From Mycolicibacterium goodii (lineage in GTDB: Bacteria; Actinomycetota; Actinomycetes; Mycobacteriales; Mycobacteriaceae): a stretch of 64,000 nucleotides of DNA. Below the pieces are notes generated by a model. It did not search any database. It was not told where the DNA came from and worked only from the letters and a program-made list of their open reading frames with translations. Location of the stretch: assembly GCF_022370755.2 (NCBI RefSeq), contig NZ_CP092364.2, positions 3,720,001-3,784,000 on the forward strand, given 5' to 3'. The position numbers and the translations under genes are program-made. Below, piece after piece: positions 9,963-20,882 of this stretch; the stretch's first letter is position 1; the number at the start of each line of letters is the position of its first letter.

Positions 9963-11330
9963 TCAGTACCACCCCGCGGGCCGGTAGGCGGCGCCGGGAT
10001 GGTCGGCAGCCAGCAACGGCCCGGCGCCACCGAGCCGCTCCCGCAAGGTGACCCGCTCACCGGCAGCGGGAACCCGACCACGGCGCCGCAACTCGGGCAC
10101 GACATGACGGGCGAAATCGACGAAGGTGCCCGGCGTCGTGACATAGGCGAGATTGAACCCGTCCACGTCGGCCTCGTCGACCCACCGTTCGAGCTCGTCG
10201 GCCACCTCGGACGGTGACCCCACCAGCAGCGGGCCGCGACCACCGAGACCGATCTCGTGGGCCAACTCCCTTGCAGTCCACGGTCGTTCAGCCGTCGTGA
10301 ACGAGGCCAGCGCCGAACGGTTCGCCTCGGTCTGGACGTACCTGAGGGGTTCGTCGGGACCGAGCTCGGCCAGATCGACGCCGGTCCAGCCACCGAACAA
10401 TGCGAGCGCACCCTCCGGGCTGACGTACTTCCGGTATTCGTCGAGCTTGGCGACGGCCTCGTCGTGGGTTTCCGCGACGATCGGGGTGACCATCGTGAAG
10501 ACCTTGATGGCCCGCGGATCTCTGCCCTGCTCTGCGGCGGCGTCGCGCAGCGCCTTGACGGGTTTGGCGACGATCTCGGGCGTCGGACCCGACACGAACA
10601 CCGCTTCGGCATGCCCCGCGGCGAACCGCACACCGCGCGGCGAGGCGCCGGCCTGGAACAGCACGGGCGTGCGCTGCGGCGACGGTTCGCACAGGAACGG
10701 GCCGGGGACGCTGAAGTACCGGCCCTTGTGCTCGATGTCGTGAACCTTCGCCGGATCGGTGAAGACCCCGCGTTCGGCATCACGGACGACGGCGTCGGGC
10801 TCCCACGACGCCTCCCACAGCTTGTAGCAGACCTCGAGGTACTCCTCGGCGATCTCGTAACGCTCGTCGTGCGGGATCTGCGCATCGAGCCCGAGGTTGC
10901 GGGCGGCGCTGTCGAGATAGGACGTGACGATGTTCCACGCCACACGGCCTTCGGTGAGGTGGTCGAGCGTCGCGAACCGCCGTGCCAGCGCATACGGCTG
11001 CTCATAGGTCAAAGACACCGTGACGCCGAAGCCGAGGGACTCTGTGACCGCGGCCATGGCCGAGACCGCCAACGTCGGATCGTTGACCGGGAACTGCGCG
11101 GCGTCGGCCACTGCCGCGTCCCGGGAACCGCCGTAGATGTCGTACACGCCGAGGATGTCGGCGAGGAACAGCGCGTCGAACCCACCGGCTTCGAGAGTGC
11201 GCGCCAGGTCCGTCCAGTACCCGAGCTCGCGGTAGCGATGCCCCTGATCATCCGGATGCCGCCACAGGCCCGCGGACTGGTGCCCGACACAGGCCATGTC
11301 GAAGGCATTGAGATAGATCCTGGTCATCAC
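9963..11330 (-). CDS. FMN-dependent monooxygenase of the NtaA/SnaA/DszA type
   Basis: 455-residue bacterial luciferase-like flavoprotein. The start MTRIYLNAFDMACVGHQSAGLWRHP and the segments FDALFLADILGVYD, ATLDHLTEGRVAWNIVTSYLDSAARN and VLFQAGASPRG are typical of the nitrilotriacetate/dibenzothiophene-sulfone monooxygenase subgroup, which uses FMNH2 supplied by a separate reductase and cleaves C-N or C-S bonds. No reductase gene is adjacent. The start overlaps the stop of the upstream MFS gene by 4 bases (translational coupling). A methionine one codon downstream is an equal alternative start. The substrate is unknown; co-transcription with a transporter and deacetylase points to scavenging. 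Confidence 0.9.
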   Translation of the reverse strand: MMTRIYLNAFDMACVGHQSAGLWRHPDDQGHRYRELGYWTDLARTLEAGGFDALFLADILGVYDIYGGSRDAAVADAAQFPVNDPTLAVSAMAAVTESLGFGVTVSLTYEQPYALARRFATLDHLTEGRVAWNIVTSYLDSAARNLGLDAQIPHDERYEIAEEYLEVCYKLWEASWEPDAVVRDAERGVFTDPAKVHDIEHKGRYFSVPGPFLCEPSPQRTPVLFQAGASPRGVRFAAGHAEAVFVSGPTPEIVAKPVKALRDAAAEQGRDPRAIKVFTMVTPIVAETHDEAVAKLDEYRKYVSPEGALALFGGWTGVDLAELGPDEPLRYVQTEANRSALASFTTAERPWTARELAHEIGLGGRGPLLVGSPSEVADELERWVDEADVDGFNLAYVTTPGTFVDFARHVVPELRRRGRVPAAGERVTLRERLGGAGPLLAADHPGAAYRPAGWY

Positions 11331-12640
11331 CCGTCCCCGATTTCATCCTTGTGCGTCTCGCGTGCGAAATACGCGGCGGCGACGGTGATCACCGTGAGCA
11401 CGACGAAGTACCCGACGATCAGCCAGGGTCTGCCGCCACCGGCGACCAACAGCGACGCTGCGATCAGCGGTGCGAACCCACCGGAGAGCACCGCGCCGAT
11501 CGAGTATCCCAGCGACGCGCCGCTGTAGCGCACGCGGGTGTCGAACAACTCACCGAACCACGCTGCCTGCGGGCCGTACATGGCGTCGTGCGCAATGTTC
11601 ACCCCGAACACGATCGCCAGCACGATCGCGACATGCGATCCGGTGTCGGCCGCGACGAAGAACAGGACGAGTGCCACCACACCCGCGACCGCGCCGAACA
11701 GATACGGTGGACGCCTGCCGATCCGGTCCGACACCATCGCCCAGACCGGTGTGGTGACCAGGCCGATCGCCGATGCGATGAGCACCGCCGCGAGCCCGAC
11801 ACCTCCGCCGGCCGAGGTCGAGTCCTGCAGGTAGGTCAGTGAATACGTGGTGAGCAGCACGAACAGTGCGATCTGCGAGATCCGCAGCCCGGTGGTGATC
11901 ACGACACCGCGCGGTTGTGTGCGCAGCACCTCCAGCACCGGCATCCGCGCGACCTCGCCGCGCTCTTTGACCCGGGTGAACACCTCGGCGTCGGTGAGCC
12001 GCAACCGGATCACCAACCCGACGATCACGAGAACCGCGCTGAGCAGGAACGGGATTCGCCACCCGTAGGCGAGGAAAGCCTCAGGCCCGGTGACAGTCCT
12101 GGTTACGTAGAAAACGCCGGTCGACAGCAACATACCCGCGGGTGATCCCAATTGGGTGAAGCTGCCGAACAGTCCGCGCCGTCCCGGCGGGGCGTGCTCG
12201 ACCGAGAGCAACGCCGCACCGCCCCATTCGGCGCCGACCGCGAGACCTTGCGCCAACCGCAGGATCACCAGCAGCGCGGGGGCCAGCAGCCCGACCTGCG
12301 CGTAGGTGGGCAACAGGCCGATCGCAAAGGTGCTCACCCCCATGCCGACCAGGGCAGCGACCAGGACGGTCTTGCGTCCCAGCCGGTCTCCGTAGTGGCC
12401 CGAGATCAACGCTCCCAGCGGTCTGGCCCCGAAGCCCGCGGCATAGGTCGCGAACGCGGCGAGCGTACCGGCCGTCGACGAGACGTTCGGAAAGAACAAC
12501 GGTTTGAACACGAGCGCCGCCGCCGTGGCGTACAGATAGAAGTCGTACCACTCGATGGTGGTTCCGACCGCACTGCCCAGCGCGACGGTGCGCGCGCTCG
12601 GCTTGGAAGCGGACGCTGAGCGTAGGTCAGCAAGAGTCAC
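11327..12640 (-). CDS. MFS transporter, metabolite:H+ symporter (MHS) type
   Basis: 437-residue, 12-helix secondary transporter. Near the N-terminus it has GTTIEWYDFYLYATAAALVF, a signature of the ShiA/ProP/KgtP (MHS) branch that imports small organic acids, betaines or aromatics. The loop motifs GHYGDRLGRKTVLV and SDRIGRRPPYLFGAV are also present. An ATG exists 60 bases upstream (12700), but the GTG at 12640 (VTLADLRSA) is preferred: a TAGGCT -10 box ends 8 bases before it, which fits a leaderless mycobacterial transcript. It is the first gene of the four-gene operon running down to 8219. Confidence 0.88.
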   Translation of the reverse strand: MTLADLRSASASKPSARTVALGSAVGTTIEWYDFYLYATAAALVFKPLFFPNVSSTAGTLAAFATYAAGFGARPLGALISGHYGDRLGRKTVLVAALVGMGVSTFAIGLLPTYAQVGLLAPALLVILRLAQGLAVGAEWGGAALLSVEHAPPGRRGLFGSFTQLGSPAGMLLSTGVFYVTRTVTGPEAFLAYGWRIPFLLSAVLVIVGLVIRLRLTDAEVFTRVKERGEVARMPVLEVLRTQPRGVVITTGLRISQIALFVLLTTYSLTYLQDSTSAGGGVGLAAVLIASAIGLVTTPVWAMVSDRIGRRPPYLFGAVAGVVALVLFFVAADTGSHVAIVLAIVFGVNIAHDAMYGPQAAWFGELFDTRVRYSGASLGYSIGAVLSGGFAPLIAASLLVAGGGRPWLIVGYFVVLTVITVAAAYFARETHKDEIGDG

Positions 12641-12712
12641 GTGGCCGTAGCCTATACACCTGCAGGAGCGCTGAGGAGAGTTAACTTCACCGCGATGCAA
12701 AAGGTGTTCAGG

Positions 12713-14503
<1,791 letters not shown>

Positions 14504-14504
14504 C

Positions 14505-15647
14505 ATGCTCGGCCCGATGGACGAATTCCCGGTTCACCAACTTCCGCAACCGATCGCGTGGCCGGGATCGTCCGACCGCAACTTCTACGACCGCTCCTAT
14601 TTCAACGCGCACGACCGCACGGGCGACATCTTCGTCATCACCGGCATCGGCTACTACCCCAACCTCGGGGTGAAGGACGCGTTCTTGTTGGTGTCGCGCC
14701 GCGGCAGTGGCAAATTCGGCGGTGGCGGCGACACCCAGACCGCGGTGCACCTGTCCGACGCCATCGACCAGGACCGCCTCAACCAGCACGTCATGGGATA
14801 CCGCGTCGACGTCGTCGAGCCGCTGCACACGCTTCGGATCACCCTCGACGACACCCACGGCATCGAGGCGGATCTCACGTGGAACGGCCTGTTCGACGTC
14901 GTGCCGGAACAACCCCACGTCCTGCGCACCGGCAACCGCGTCACCCTCAACGCGCAACGGTTCGCCCAACTCGGGACCTGGAGCGGGCATCTCACCATCG
15001 ACGGCCAACGCATCGACATCGACCCGGACACCTGGATCGGCTCACGCGACCGGTCGTGGGGCATCCGGCCCATCGGCGAGGCCGAACCGGCAGGCCGGCC
15101 CGCTGATCCGCCGTTCGAGGGGATGTGGTGGCTCTACGTGCCGATGGCGTTCGAAGAGTTCTCGATCGTGCTCATCATCCAGGAGGAACCCAGCGGGTTC
15201 CGTTCCCTCAATGACTGCACGCGGATCTGGAAGGACGGTCGCATCGAGCAGCTGGGCTGGCCGCGGATCAACATCCACTACCGGTCCGGCACCCGCATCC
15301 CGACCGGGGCCACCATCGATGCGACCGCGGCCGACGGTTCTCCGGTGCGGTTCGACGTGGAATCCAAACTGCCGGTCCCGATCCACGTGGGCGGCGGCTA
15401 CGGCGGCGATCCGGACTGGCTGCACGGGGTGTGGAAGGGCGAGAAGTTCACCGAGCGGCTCACCTACGACATGACCGATCCGGCGATCGTCGGCCGGGCC
15501 GGGTTCGGCGTGATCGACCACGTCGGCCGCGCGGTGTGCACCGAGGGTGGCGCCGCGCCCGCGGAGGGGTGGGGCCTTTTCGAGCACGGCGCCCTCGGCC
15601 GTCACGACCCGTCCGGTTTCACCGACTGGCTCACCGTCGCACCGTAG
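14505..15647 (+). CDS. Conserved actinobacterial protein of unknown function
   Basis: 380-residue soluble protein without signal peptide or membrane segments. It is rich in aromatic residues and beta-prone stretches: RNFYDRSYFNAHDRTGDIFV near the N-terminus, WIGSRDRSWGIRPIGEAE near residue 175 and a Gly-rich HVGGGYGGDPDWLHGVWKG near 300. The run of Trp/Tyr-rich strands resembles lipocalin-like (AttH/CrtC-type) two-barrel proteins, a weak inference. GAGGAGG lies 6 bases before ATG 14505. It is co-transcribed with the phosphotransferase-like gene, so it probably binds or acts on the same small molecule. I do not recognise a specific function. Confidence 0.75.
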   Translation: MLGPMDEFPVHQLPQPIAWPGSSDRNFYDRSYFNAHDRTGDIFVITGIGYYPNLGVKDAFLLVSRRGSGKFGGGGDTQTAVHLSDAIDQDRLNQHVMGYRVDVVEPLHTLRITLDDTHGIEADLTWNGLFDVVPEQPHVLRTGNRVTLNAQRFAQLGTWSGHLTIDGQRIDIDPDTWIGSRDRSWGIRPIGEAEPAGRPADPPFEGMWWLYVPMAFEEFSIVLIIQEEPSGFRSLNDCTRIWKDGRIEQLGWPRINIHYRSGTRIPTGATIDATAADGSPVRFDVESKLPVPIHVGGGYGGDPDWLHGVWKGEKFTERLTYDMTDPAIVGRAGFGVIDHVGRAVCTEGGAAPAEGWGLFEHGALGRHDPSGFTDWLTVAP

Positions 15648-15655
15648 GTTTCTCC

Positions 15656-15717
15656 CGCGAGCAGACGCAAAACTGCCGGTTTTGCCGCGAAATTGCGCAG
15701 TTTTGTGTCTGCTCGCG
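15656..15717. terminator. Long palindrome, second copy of the 8129-8190 type
   Basis: 20-base arms at 15656-15675 and 15698-15717 pair with a single G:T-type mismatch. The outer arm begins CGCGAGCAGACGCAAAAC, sharing its first 13 bases with the nuoN-distal palindrome. It again sits between two convergent genes, 8 bases beyond the stops on either side, and so probably ends both transcripts. Confidence 0.6.
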
Positions 15718-15725
15718 CAAGACAG

Positions 15726-16100
15726 TCAGCCGGCCCAGAACAGAACGCCGGCGCCGACCGCCTCGACCAGGAAGTAGAACCAGTTGGGGTAGAACGGTGT
15801 TCGCTCGTCGAACACCGCCGAGACCGCCCGGCCCACCGCCATCCCCGCCAGTGCGGCCCCGACCGTGAGCAGCACGCCGGTGCGCACCTGTGCCGGCGCG
15901 ACGGTTGCATACGCCAGCACCGCGGCGATCGCCAGGCCGAAACCGCCGTAGACCCCGCGCACCTCGGCACGCGACGACGCCGACGTGAGCACGTAGTCGA
16001 ACGGTCGCAGGATCGCCTGCGGTGCGGCCAGCGCATAGATGCCCATGCCGAGGAAGAACATCCCGACGATGGCGATGACAACGGTGATCCCGGTGCTCAA
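15726..16100 (-). CDS. DUF4345-like small integral membrane protein
   Basis: 124-residue protein with four predicted hydrophobic helices: GITVVIAIVGMFFLGMGIYA, FGLAIAAVLAYATVAPAQ, GVLLTVGAALAGMAVGRAVS and WFYFLVEAVGAGVLFW. This matches small four-helix DUF4345-type membrane proteins of unknown role. TTG 16100 is the preferred start because AGGAGG lies 5 bases upstream on the minus strand (16106-16111). An in-frame ATG at 16136 would add 12 residues but overlap the divergent AraC gene start. No function is assigned. Confidence 0.75.
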   Translation of the reverse strand: MSTGITVVIAIVGMFFLGMGIYALAAPQAILRPFDYVLTSASSRAEVRGVYGGFGLAIAAVLAYATVAPAQVRTGVLLTVGAALAGMAVGRAVSAVFDERTPFYPNWFYFLVEAVGAGVLFWAG

Positions 16101-16134
16101 GGTAACCTCCTGCTCAGGTGATGAGGAGGCCAGC

Positions 16135-16890
16135 ATGCCGACCCCGATACCCGCGCCGCTTCCACAAACCTGCTATCCGGCGGTGTGGCTGTGGCCTGGA
16201 CAGGGCCTGTATTCGGGTCCGGCCCTGGGCCTGCAACCGCATTCGGGTTCGGTGTGGTGCCTGGCGGTCGGGATCGCCGCACCGTTGACGGTCGACGTCG
16301 AAGGTCATCGGATCCGTGCCCGTACCGCTCTGATCCCGCCGCGCGTGACGCATCATCTGGTGATGACGGGTCCGCTGGTGTCGTGCTATCTGGATCCGGC
16401 GTCGCACCGCACGGGGTCGTGCCGCAGGCAGTTCGACAGCGTCGTCCACGGCATCGGTATCGGGCACCGCCGCGAGGAGCACTTGCTCACCCCACCGGCC
16501 GACGATCTTTCGGCCGTGCGCTGGCTGGACACCGCCGCGCCGTCGATGATCCACGAGGTCGACACGCGGATCGAACTGGCAGCCAAGCAGATCCGTGAGG
16601 ACCCGGGCACCGTGGTGCCCGCCGGTGATCTGGCCGCCGCAGCCGGGTTGTCCGAATCCCGCTTCCTGCACCTGTTCCGAGCCGAAGTGGGCACAAGCCT
16701 GCGGCGCTACCGGATGTGGTGCAGGCTGCTTCGCGCCGGAGCACTGCTGGCGGCGGGCCACGATCTGACGACGGCGGCCGTCGACTCGGGATTCGCCAGT
16801 CCGTCGCACCTCGCCGACCGGTTCAAGTCCACATTTGGGCTGTCTGCGTCCCGGTTGCTGGCGACGGGACTGCAGATCCGGGTTCCGTAG
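16135..16890 (+). CDS. AraC family transcriptional regulator
   Basis: 251-residue regulator with a C-terminal AraC double HTH. The first helix pair is at about residues 163-185 (DLAAAAGLSESRFLHLFRAE), and the second at about 210-240 (DLTTAAVDSGFASPSHLADRF followed by KSTFGLSASRLL). The N-terminal half is cupin-like (PLTVDVEGHRIRARTALIPP). The start is set at ATG 16135 because a strong GAGGAGG (16123-16129) precedes it by 5 bases; the frame is open to 16039 but that part overlaps the divergent membrane gene. It probably controls that neighbour, with only 34 bases between the starts. Confidence 0.88.
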   Translation: MPTPIPAPLPQTCYPAVWLWPGQGLYSGPALGLQPHSGSVWCLAVGIAAPLTVDVEGHRIRARTALIPPRVTHHLVMTGPLVSCYLDPASHRTGSCRRQFDSVVHGIGIGHRREEHLLTPPADDLSAVRWLDTAAPSMIHEVDTRIELAAKQIREDPGTVVPAGDLAAAAGLSESRFLHLFRAEVGTSLRRYRMWCRLLRAGALLAAGHDLTTAAVDSGFASPSHLADRFKSTFGLSASRLLATGLQIRVP

Positions 16891-16916
16891 TGCACGCGAG
16901 CGTGCGCCGACTGCTG

Positions 16917-18452
16917 CTAACTCGCGGCGGGTTCAGTGGCAGACGCGCGCGCTCGCGGTGCAGAGGTGGGCACCTGGACCGCGGCGGGGGCGCGGCCGAA
17001 CACCATCGACTCGTCGATCCGGTCGAACCGGTGGTCGATGGCGTCGAGCAGATAGTTGTGCCGCACGTGCCAGGGCCGCCTGGTGCCCGAGCGCGGCAGG
17101 GCATGCTCGGAACGCCGGATGTACCCGGCCTCCAGATCCCACGTGCGCTTCTCGGCGATCGGCGTGGAGCCCTTGTGCGGATAGGCATGGGTGTATCCGT
17201 GAGATCCCATGTACGCCAGTAGCTTCGCGACGGCCTTGGCGGTCATGTCGGCACGCAGCGTCCACGAGGCGTTCGTGTATCCGATGCACCACGCCATGTT
17301 CGGCACGTCCTCGAGCAGGAACTCCTTGTAGACGAACCGTTCGGTGGGCCTGACCTCGTCGCCGTCGACGCGCAGCGTGATGCCGCCGAGCGCCTGCAGT
17401 TGCAGGCCGGTGGCCGTGACGATCACGTCGGCATCGACCCGGTTGCCGGACCTCAGCACGATGCCGTCGGCGTCGAAATGATCGATGTGGTCGGTGACGA
17501 TTTCCACCCGCCCCCGGGTGATCTCGTCGAAGATGTCCTTGTCCAGCACGAGGCACATCCGCTGATCCCAGGGGTCGTACTTCGGCTTGAAGTGCACGTC
17601 GACCGGATAGCCCTCGGGCAGCACACCGATGGTGGCATTGCGGATCACCCACCGGCCGAGCCTCGGTGCCGCGCGGAAGAAGTTGTACGCCGCATACTGC
17701 ACCATGGCGTTTCGGACCCGTACCACCTGATGGGCCACCTTGCGGGGCAACACTTTCCGGATCGCTTGCACCGTCGGGTTGATTCGCGGTGAAGACATCA
17801 TGTAGGTCGGCGAGCGCTGCAGCATCGTGACGTGGCCCGCGGTGCGCGCCAATGCGGGCACCAGGCTGATCGCGGTCGCGCCGCTGCCGATCACCACGAC
17901 GCGCTTGCCGGTGTGGTCGAGCGATTCGGGCCAGAACTGCGGGTGCACGATCTCCCCGCGGAAGTCCGAGATGCCGGGGAATTCGGGCGTGTAGGGCTCG
18001 TCGTAGTTGTAGTAGCCGGTGCCGAAGAAGACGAACCGCGACCGGTAGGCCCTGGCCTGCCCGTACTGCTCGGTGTGCAATGTCCAGGTGTCGGTCGTCG
18101 AATCCCAATCCGCCGACAGCACATGGGTGTTGAACTCGATGTGACGGTCGATGCCGTGCTTGCGTGCGGTGTCGGTGAGGTAAGCGCGGATGTCACCGCC
18201 GTCGGCCACGTTCTCCGGACGCGTCCACGGTTCGTACGGGTAGCTCAGCGTGAAGATGTCGCTGTCGGAACGTATGCCGGGATACCGGAACAAATCCCAG
18301 GTCCCGCCGATGCGTGCACGTCGCTCCAGGAGCGTGTACGTGAGCCCAGGGCATTTCTCGTGGATGCGGTATGCCGCGTTGATCCCGGAAATGCCCGCAC
18401 CGATGATGAGCACGTCGGTGTATTCCGGGTCGACAGACTCCGTGGCACCCAT
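16917..18452 (-). CDS. Flavin-containing monooxygenase, Baeyer-Villiger type (EthA/MymA-like)
   Basis: 511-residue two-Rossmann flavoprotein. The FAD site is GAGISGINA at residues 18-26. The Baeyer-Villiger fingerprint FxGxxxHxxxWP appears as FRGEIVHPQFWP (164-175). The NADPH site GSGATA lies at about 189-194. Overall it resembles mycobacterial EthA-type enzymes, which insert oxygen into ketones or oxidise thioamides. The C-terminus is extended by about 20 Ala/Pro-rich residues. It converges with the AraC gene and lies 44 bases downstream of an F420-type oxidoreductase on the same strand. Which ketone it acts on cannot be told; it should not be assumed to be the ethionamide activator itself. 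Confidence 0.9.
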   Translation of the reverse strand: MGATESVDPEYTDVLIIGAGISGINAAYRIHEKCPGLTYTLLERRARIGGTWDLFRYPGIRSDSDIFTLSYPYEPWTRPENVADGGDIRAYLTDTARKHGIDRHIEFNTHVLSADWDSTTDTWTLHTEQYGQARAYRSRFVFFGTGYYNYDEPYTPEFPGISDFRGEIVHPQFWPESLDHTGKRVVVIGSGATAISLVPALARTAGHVTMLQRSPTYMMSSPRINPTVQAIRKVLPRKVAHQVVRVRNAMVQYAAYNFFRAAPRLGRWVIRNATIGVLPEGYPVDVHFKPKYDPWDQRMCLVLDKDIFDEITRGRVEIVTDHIDHFDADGIVLRSGNRVDADVIVTATGLQLQALGGITLRVDGDEVRPTERFVYKEFLLEDVPNMAWCIGYTNASWTLRADMTAKAVAKLLAYMGSHGYTHAYPHKGSTPIAEKRTWDLEAGYIRRSEHALPRSGTRRPWHVRHNYLLDAIDHRFDRIDESMVFGRAPAAVQVPTSAPRARASATEPAAS

Positions 18453-18496
18453 CGCGAACCTCCCCTGGTCCCGCCGCGTACCACCACATTAGGTGG

Positions 18497-19486
18497 TCAG
18501 GTGCGCAGCGTGTCAACGATCTGGGCAAGCGATTCCAACGAAATGGGAGATGGCTGGTAGAGACATATGCGGTCACCCACGCCTGCGACCCGGTCGGCGA
18601 TGTGCGCGGCGATCTCGGCGGGGCTGCCGCAGGCCGCGACGGTGTGCAGGACGTCGTCGTCGATCAACGCACTCACCTCCTGCCAACGGCCCTGCTTGGA
18701 CATCGCATTGAGCTCGGGCTGCAGGTCGCCCCATCCGTGCGCGTCGAGAACCGGTCGGTACGCCGGCGTCGACCCGTAGAACGCCAGCAGGCGCCGGGTG
18801 GCCTCGTGGTCGCGATCGTCCTCACCGACCGACACGATGATCTCCGGCACGACGGCGAAGCCGTCCGCGGACCGCCCTGCGGCGTTCAACCCGGCCCGCA
18901 CAGCGGGCATGGTCACGTCGTGGAGAAACCGCTTCGAGCCGAACGGCATCACCAGCAGACCGTCGGCCAACTCTGCGGCGGCCCGGGTCAGCTGCGGGCC
19001 GAGCGCGCCGACGTATATCGGCGGCGGCCCGTACGGCGAGGGTCCCGGACTGAACGTCGGCGTCATGAGCGTATGCCGGTAGAACTCGCCGCGGAAGTCG
19101 AGACGTTCACCGGTCTGCCACGCCGAGAAGATCGCCCGCAGCGCCCCGAGAAGTTCACGCATCCGGGCGACCGGCCGGTCGAACTCCGCGCCGAACCGCT
19201 TCTCGATCTGCGTGCGGATCTGCGTGCCGAGGCCCAGCGTGAAGCGTCCACCCGACAACAGCTGGTGGTCGATCGCCTGGTGGGCCAGGTGAATCGGATT
19301 GCGAGGAAAGGCGATCGCCACGTTGGTCATGAGGTCGGCCCCTCTGACGGTGGACGCCAGCGTGAGCGGGGCGAACACGTCATGTGGCCCTTCGAAGGTG
19401 AAGACACCCGCGGCACCGGCCTCCACGAGTGCCTCGGTGCGTTCAATCGCATCGGTGGGCCCGAACAAGGCCGTCATGATCTTCAC
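18497..19486 (-). CDS. LLM-class, probably F420-dependent oxidoreductase
   Basis: 329-residue TIM-barrel flavin/F420 enzyme of the luciferase-like family. Diagnostic stretches are AGAAGVFTFEGPHDVFAPL, VAIAFPRNPIHLAHQAIDHQ, LLSGGRFTLGLGTQIRTQIEKRF and PPPIYVGALGPQLTRAAAELADG. This layout matches the mycobacterial F420 subfamily of about 320-350 residues. The start codon is GTG 19486 (MKIMTALFG); ATG 19477 is possible. Only 19 bases separate it from the divergent amine oxidase, so both promoters must overlap one or both genes. Substrate unknown. Confidence 0.87.
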   Translation of the reverse strand: MKIMTALFGPTDAIERTEALVEAGAAGVFTFEGPHDVFAPLTLASTVRGADLMTNVAIAFPRNPIHLAHQAIDHQLLSGGRFTLGLGTQIRTQIEKRFGAEFDRPVARMRELLGALRAIFSAWQTGERLDFRGEFYRHTLMTPTFSPGPSPYGPPPIYVGALGPQLTRAAAELADGLLVMPFGSKRFLHDVTMPAVRAGLNAAGRSADGFAVVPEIIVSVGEDDRDHEATRRLLAFYGSTPAYRPVLDAHGWGDLQPELNAMSKQGRWQEVSALIDDDVLHTVAACGSPAEIAAHIADRVAGVGDRICLYQPSPISLESLAQIVDTLRT

Positions 19487-19505
19487 GGCGTGAGAGCCTA
19501 GTCAC

Positions 19506-20882
19506 ATGAGCATCCCGACGAATGCCGACGTTGTGGTGGTTGGTGCCGGATTCGCCGGGCTGACGGCAGCGCGCAGGCTGGTGCAGCGCGGGTACGACGT
19601 CGTGGTCCTGGAAGGCCGTGACCGGGTCGGGGGTCGGTCGTCGACCGCGACGATCGCCGGGGTGCCGGTCGATCTAGGCGGCACGTTCGTCGGGCCGACA
19701 CAGGACGCGGTGCTTGGCCTTGCGGCCGAACTCGGCTGTGCCACGGTCCCCACGTACAACCGCGGCAAGAACCTGATCCGGTGGCACGGGCGCGTGCGGT
19801 CCTACCGCAGCACCATCCCCCGGTTGTCGATCATCGAACTGCTCGACGTGTCGCGTATCCAGTGGCGGTTCGAGCGGTTGTTCCGCCACGTCGATGTCGC
19901 CGAACCGTGGGCCGGGCCACTCTCGCACAAGCTCGACCAGTACAGCATGGAGCGGTGGCTGCGGTACGTGCACGCGAACGCCTCGACCCGCAACCTCATG
20001 GCGATCATGTCGCGGGTGACGTGGGGCGCCGAACCCGATCAGGTGTCGATGCTGCACGCGGTGCGGTACGTGAAGGCCGCAGGTGGGCTGAACCGGCTGC
20101 TCGACGTCCAAGGAGGCGCCCAGCAGGACCGGTTTTCCGAGGGCACCCAGCAGATCGCGCTCCGAATGGCCGATGAACTCGGCGATCGCGTCGCGGTCGA
20201 CGCACCGGTGCAGCGCATCGAACGTCAACCCGACGGCACCATCGGGGTCACCTTCACCACGGGGCACGTGGAGGCCCGCGCGGTGATCGTCGCGATCGCG
20301 CCCCAACACCGGGGCGGCATCGAGTTCGACCCGCCGCTGCCCTCGGAGTACACCGAACTGGCCGCGCACTGGCCACAGGGGCGACTGAGCAAGGCGTATG
20401 CGGCCTACGACCGCCCATTCTGGCGGCCCAACGGCTGTTCGGGCGAGGCGTTGAGCGACGAAGGCCCGGTGTTCATCACATTCGACGTGAGCCCCGGCAG
20501 CGGGGTCTCCGACGGTCCCGGAATCCTGCTCGGCTTCACCGATGCCCGCGTCTTCGACGCACTGCCGCCGACACAACGGCGAGAACAGGCACTCGCCGGG
20601 TTCGCGACATTCTTCGGCGACGCCGCCCGCAACCCCATCGACTACCTCGACCACTGTTGGGGCACAGAGCCGTTCGCGCCGGGCGGCCCCACCGCGGCGG
20701 TGCCGCCGGAGGCCTGGACCGCCTACGGACCGTGGTTGCGCAGACCGATCGACGGAATCTACTGGGCCGGCACCGAAACGGCCGACGTGTGGACCGGATT
20801 CCTCGACGGTGCCGTGCGATCCGGGCAGCGGGCGGCCAACGAGGTGGCCGAGGCACTCAAGAGCTCAACCGCTGCGGGCTGA
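19506..20882 (+). CDS. Flavin monoamine oxidase family protein
   Basis: 458-residue FAD enzyme. The N-terminal dinucleotide motif [16 protein letters not shown] (about residues 9-24) is followed by [16 protein letters not shown] and [12 protein letters not shown], the usual MAO/putrescine-oxidase start. The C-terminal FAD contact is seen in [20 protein letters not shown] followed by [15 protein letters not shown]. Such enzymes oxidise amines to aldehydes with H2O2 release. Start ATG 19506 lies 5 bases after an in-frame region without another good start. Its last 26 bases overlap the convergent hydrolase gene, so antisense 3' ends are expected. Confidence 0.9.
   Translation: MSIPTNADVVVVGAGFAGLTAARRLVQRGYDVVVLEGRDRVGGRSSTATIAGVPVDLGGTFVGPTQDAVLGLAAELGCATVPTYNRGKNLIRWHGRVRSYRSTIPRLSIIELLDVSRIQWRFERLFRHVDVAEPWAGPLSHKLDQYSMERWLRYVHANASTRNLMAIMSRVTWGAEPDQVSMLHAVRYVKAAGGLNRLLDVQGGAQQDRFSEGTQQIALRMADELGDRVAVDAPVQRIERQPDGTIGVTFTTGHVEARAVIVAIAPQHRGGIEFDPPLPSEYTELAAHWPQGRLSKAYAAYDRPFWRPNGCSGEALSDEGPVFITFDVSPGSGVSDGPGILLGFTDARVFDALPPTQRREQALAGFATFFGDAARNPIDYLDHCWGTEPFAPGGPTAAVPPEAWTAYGPWLRRPIDGIYWAGTETADVWTGFLDGAVRSGQRAANEVAEALKSSTAAG

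Noticed and set aside
16870..16925. Possible third palindrome (CGCGAG ... CTCGCG) between araC and the monooxygenase gene
   Set aside because: Arms are only 6 bases with a long loop and overlap the stop codon; too weak to call a terminator.
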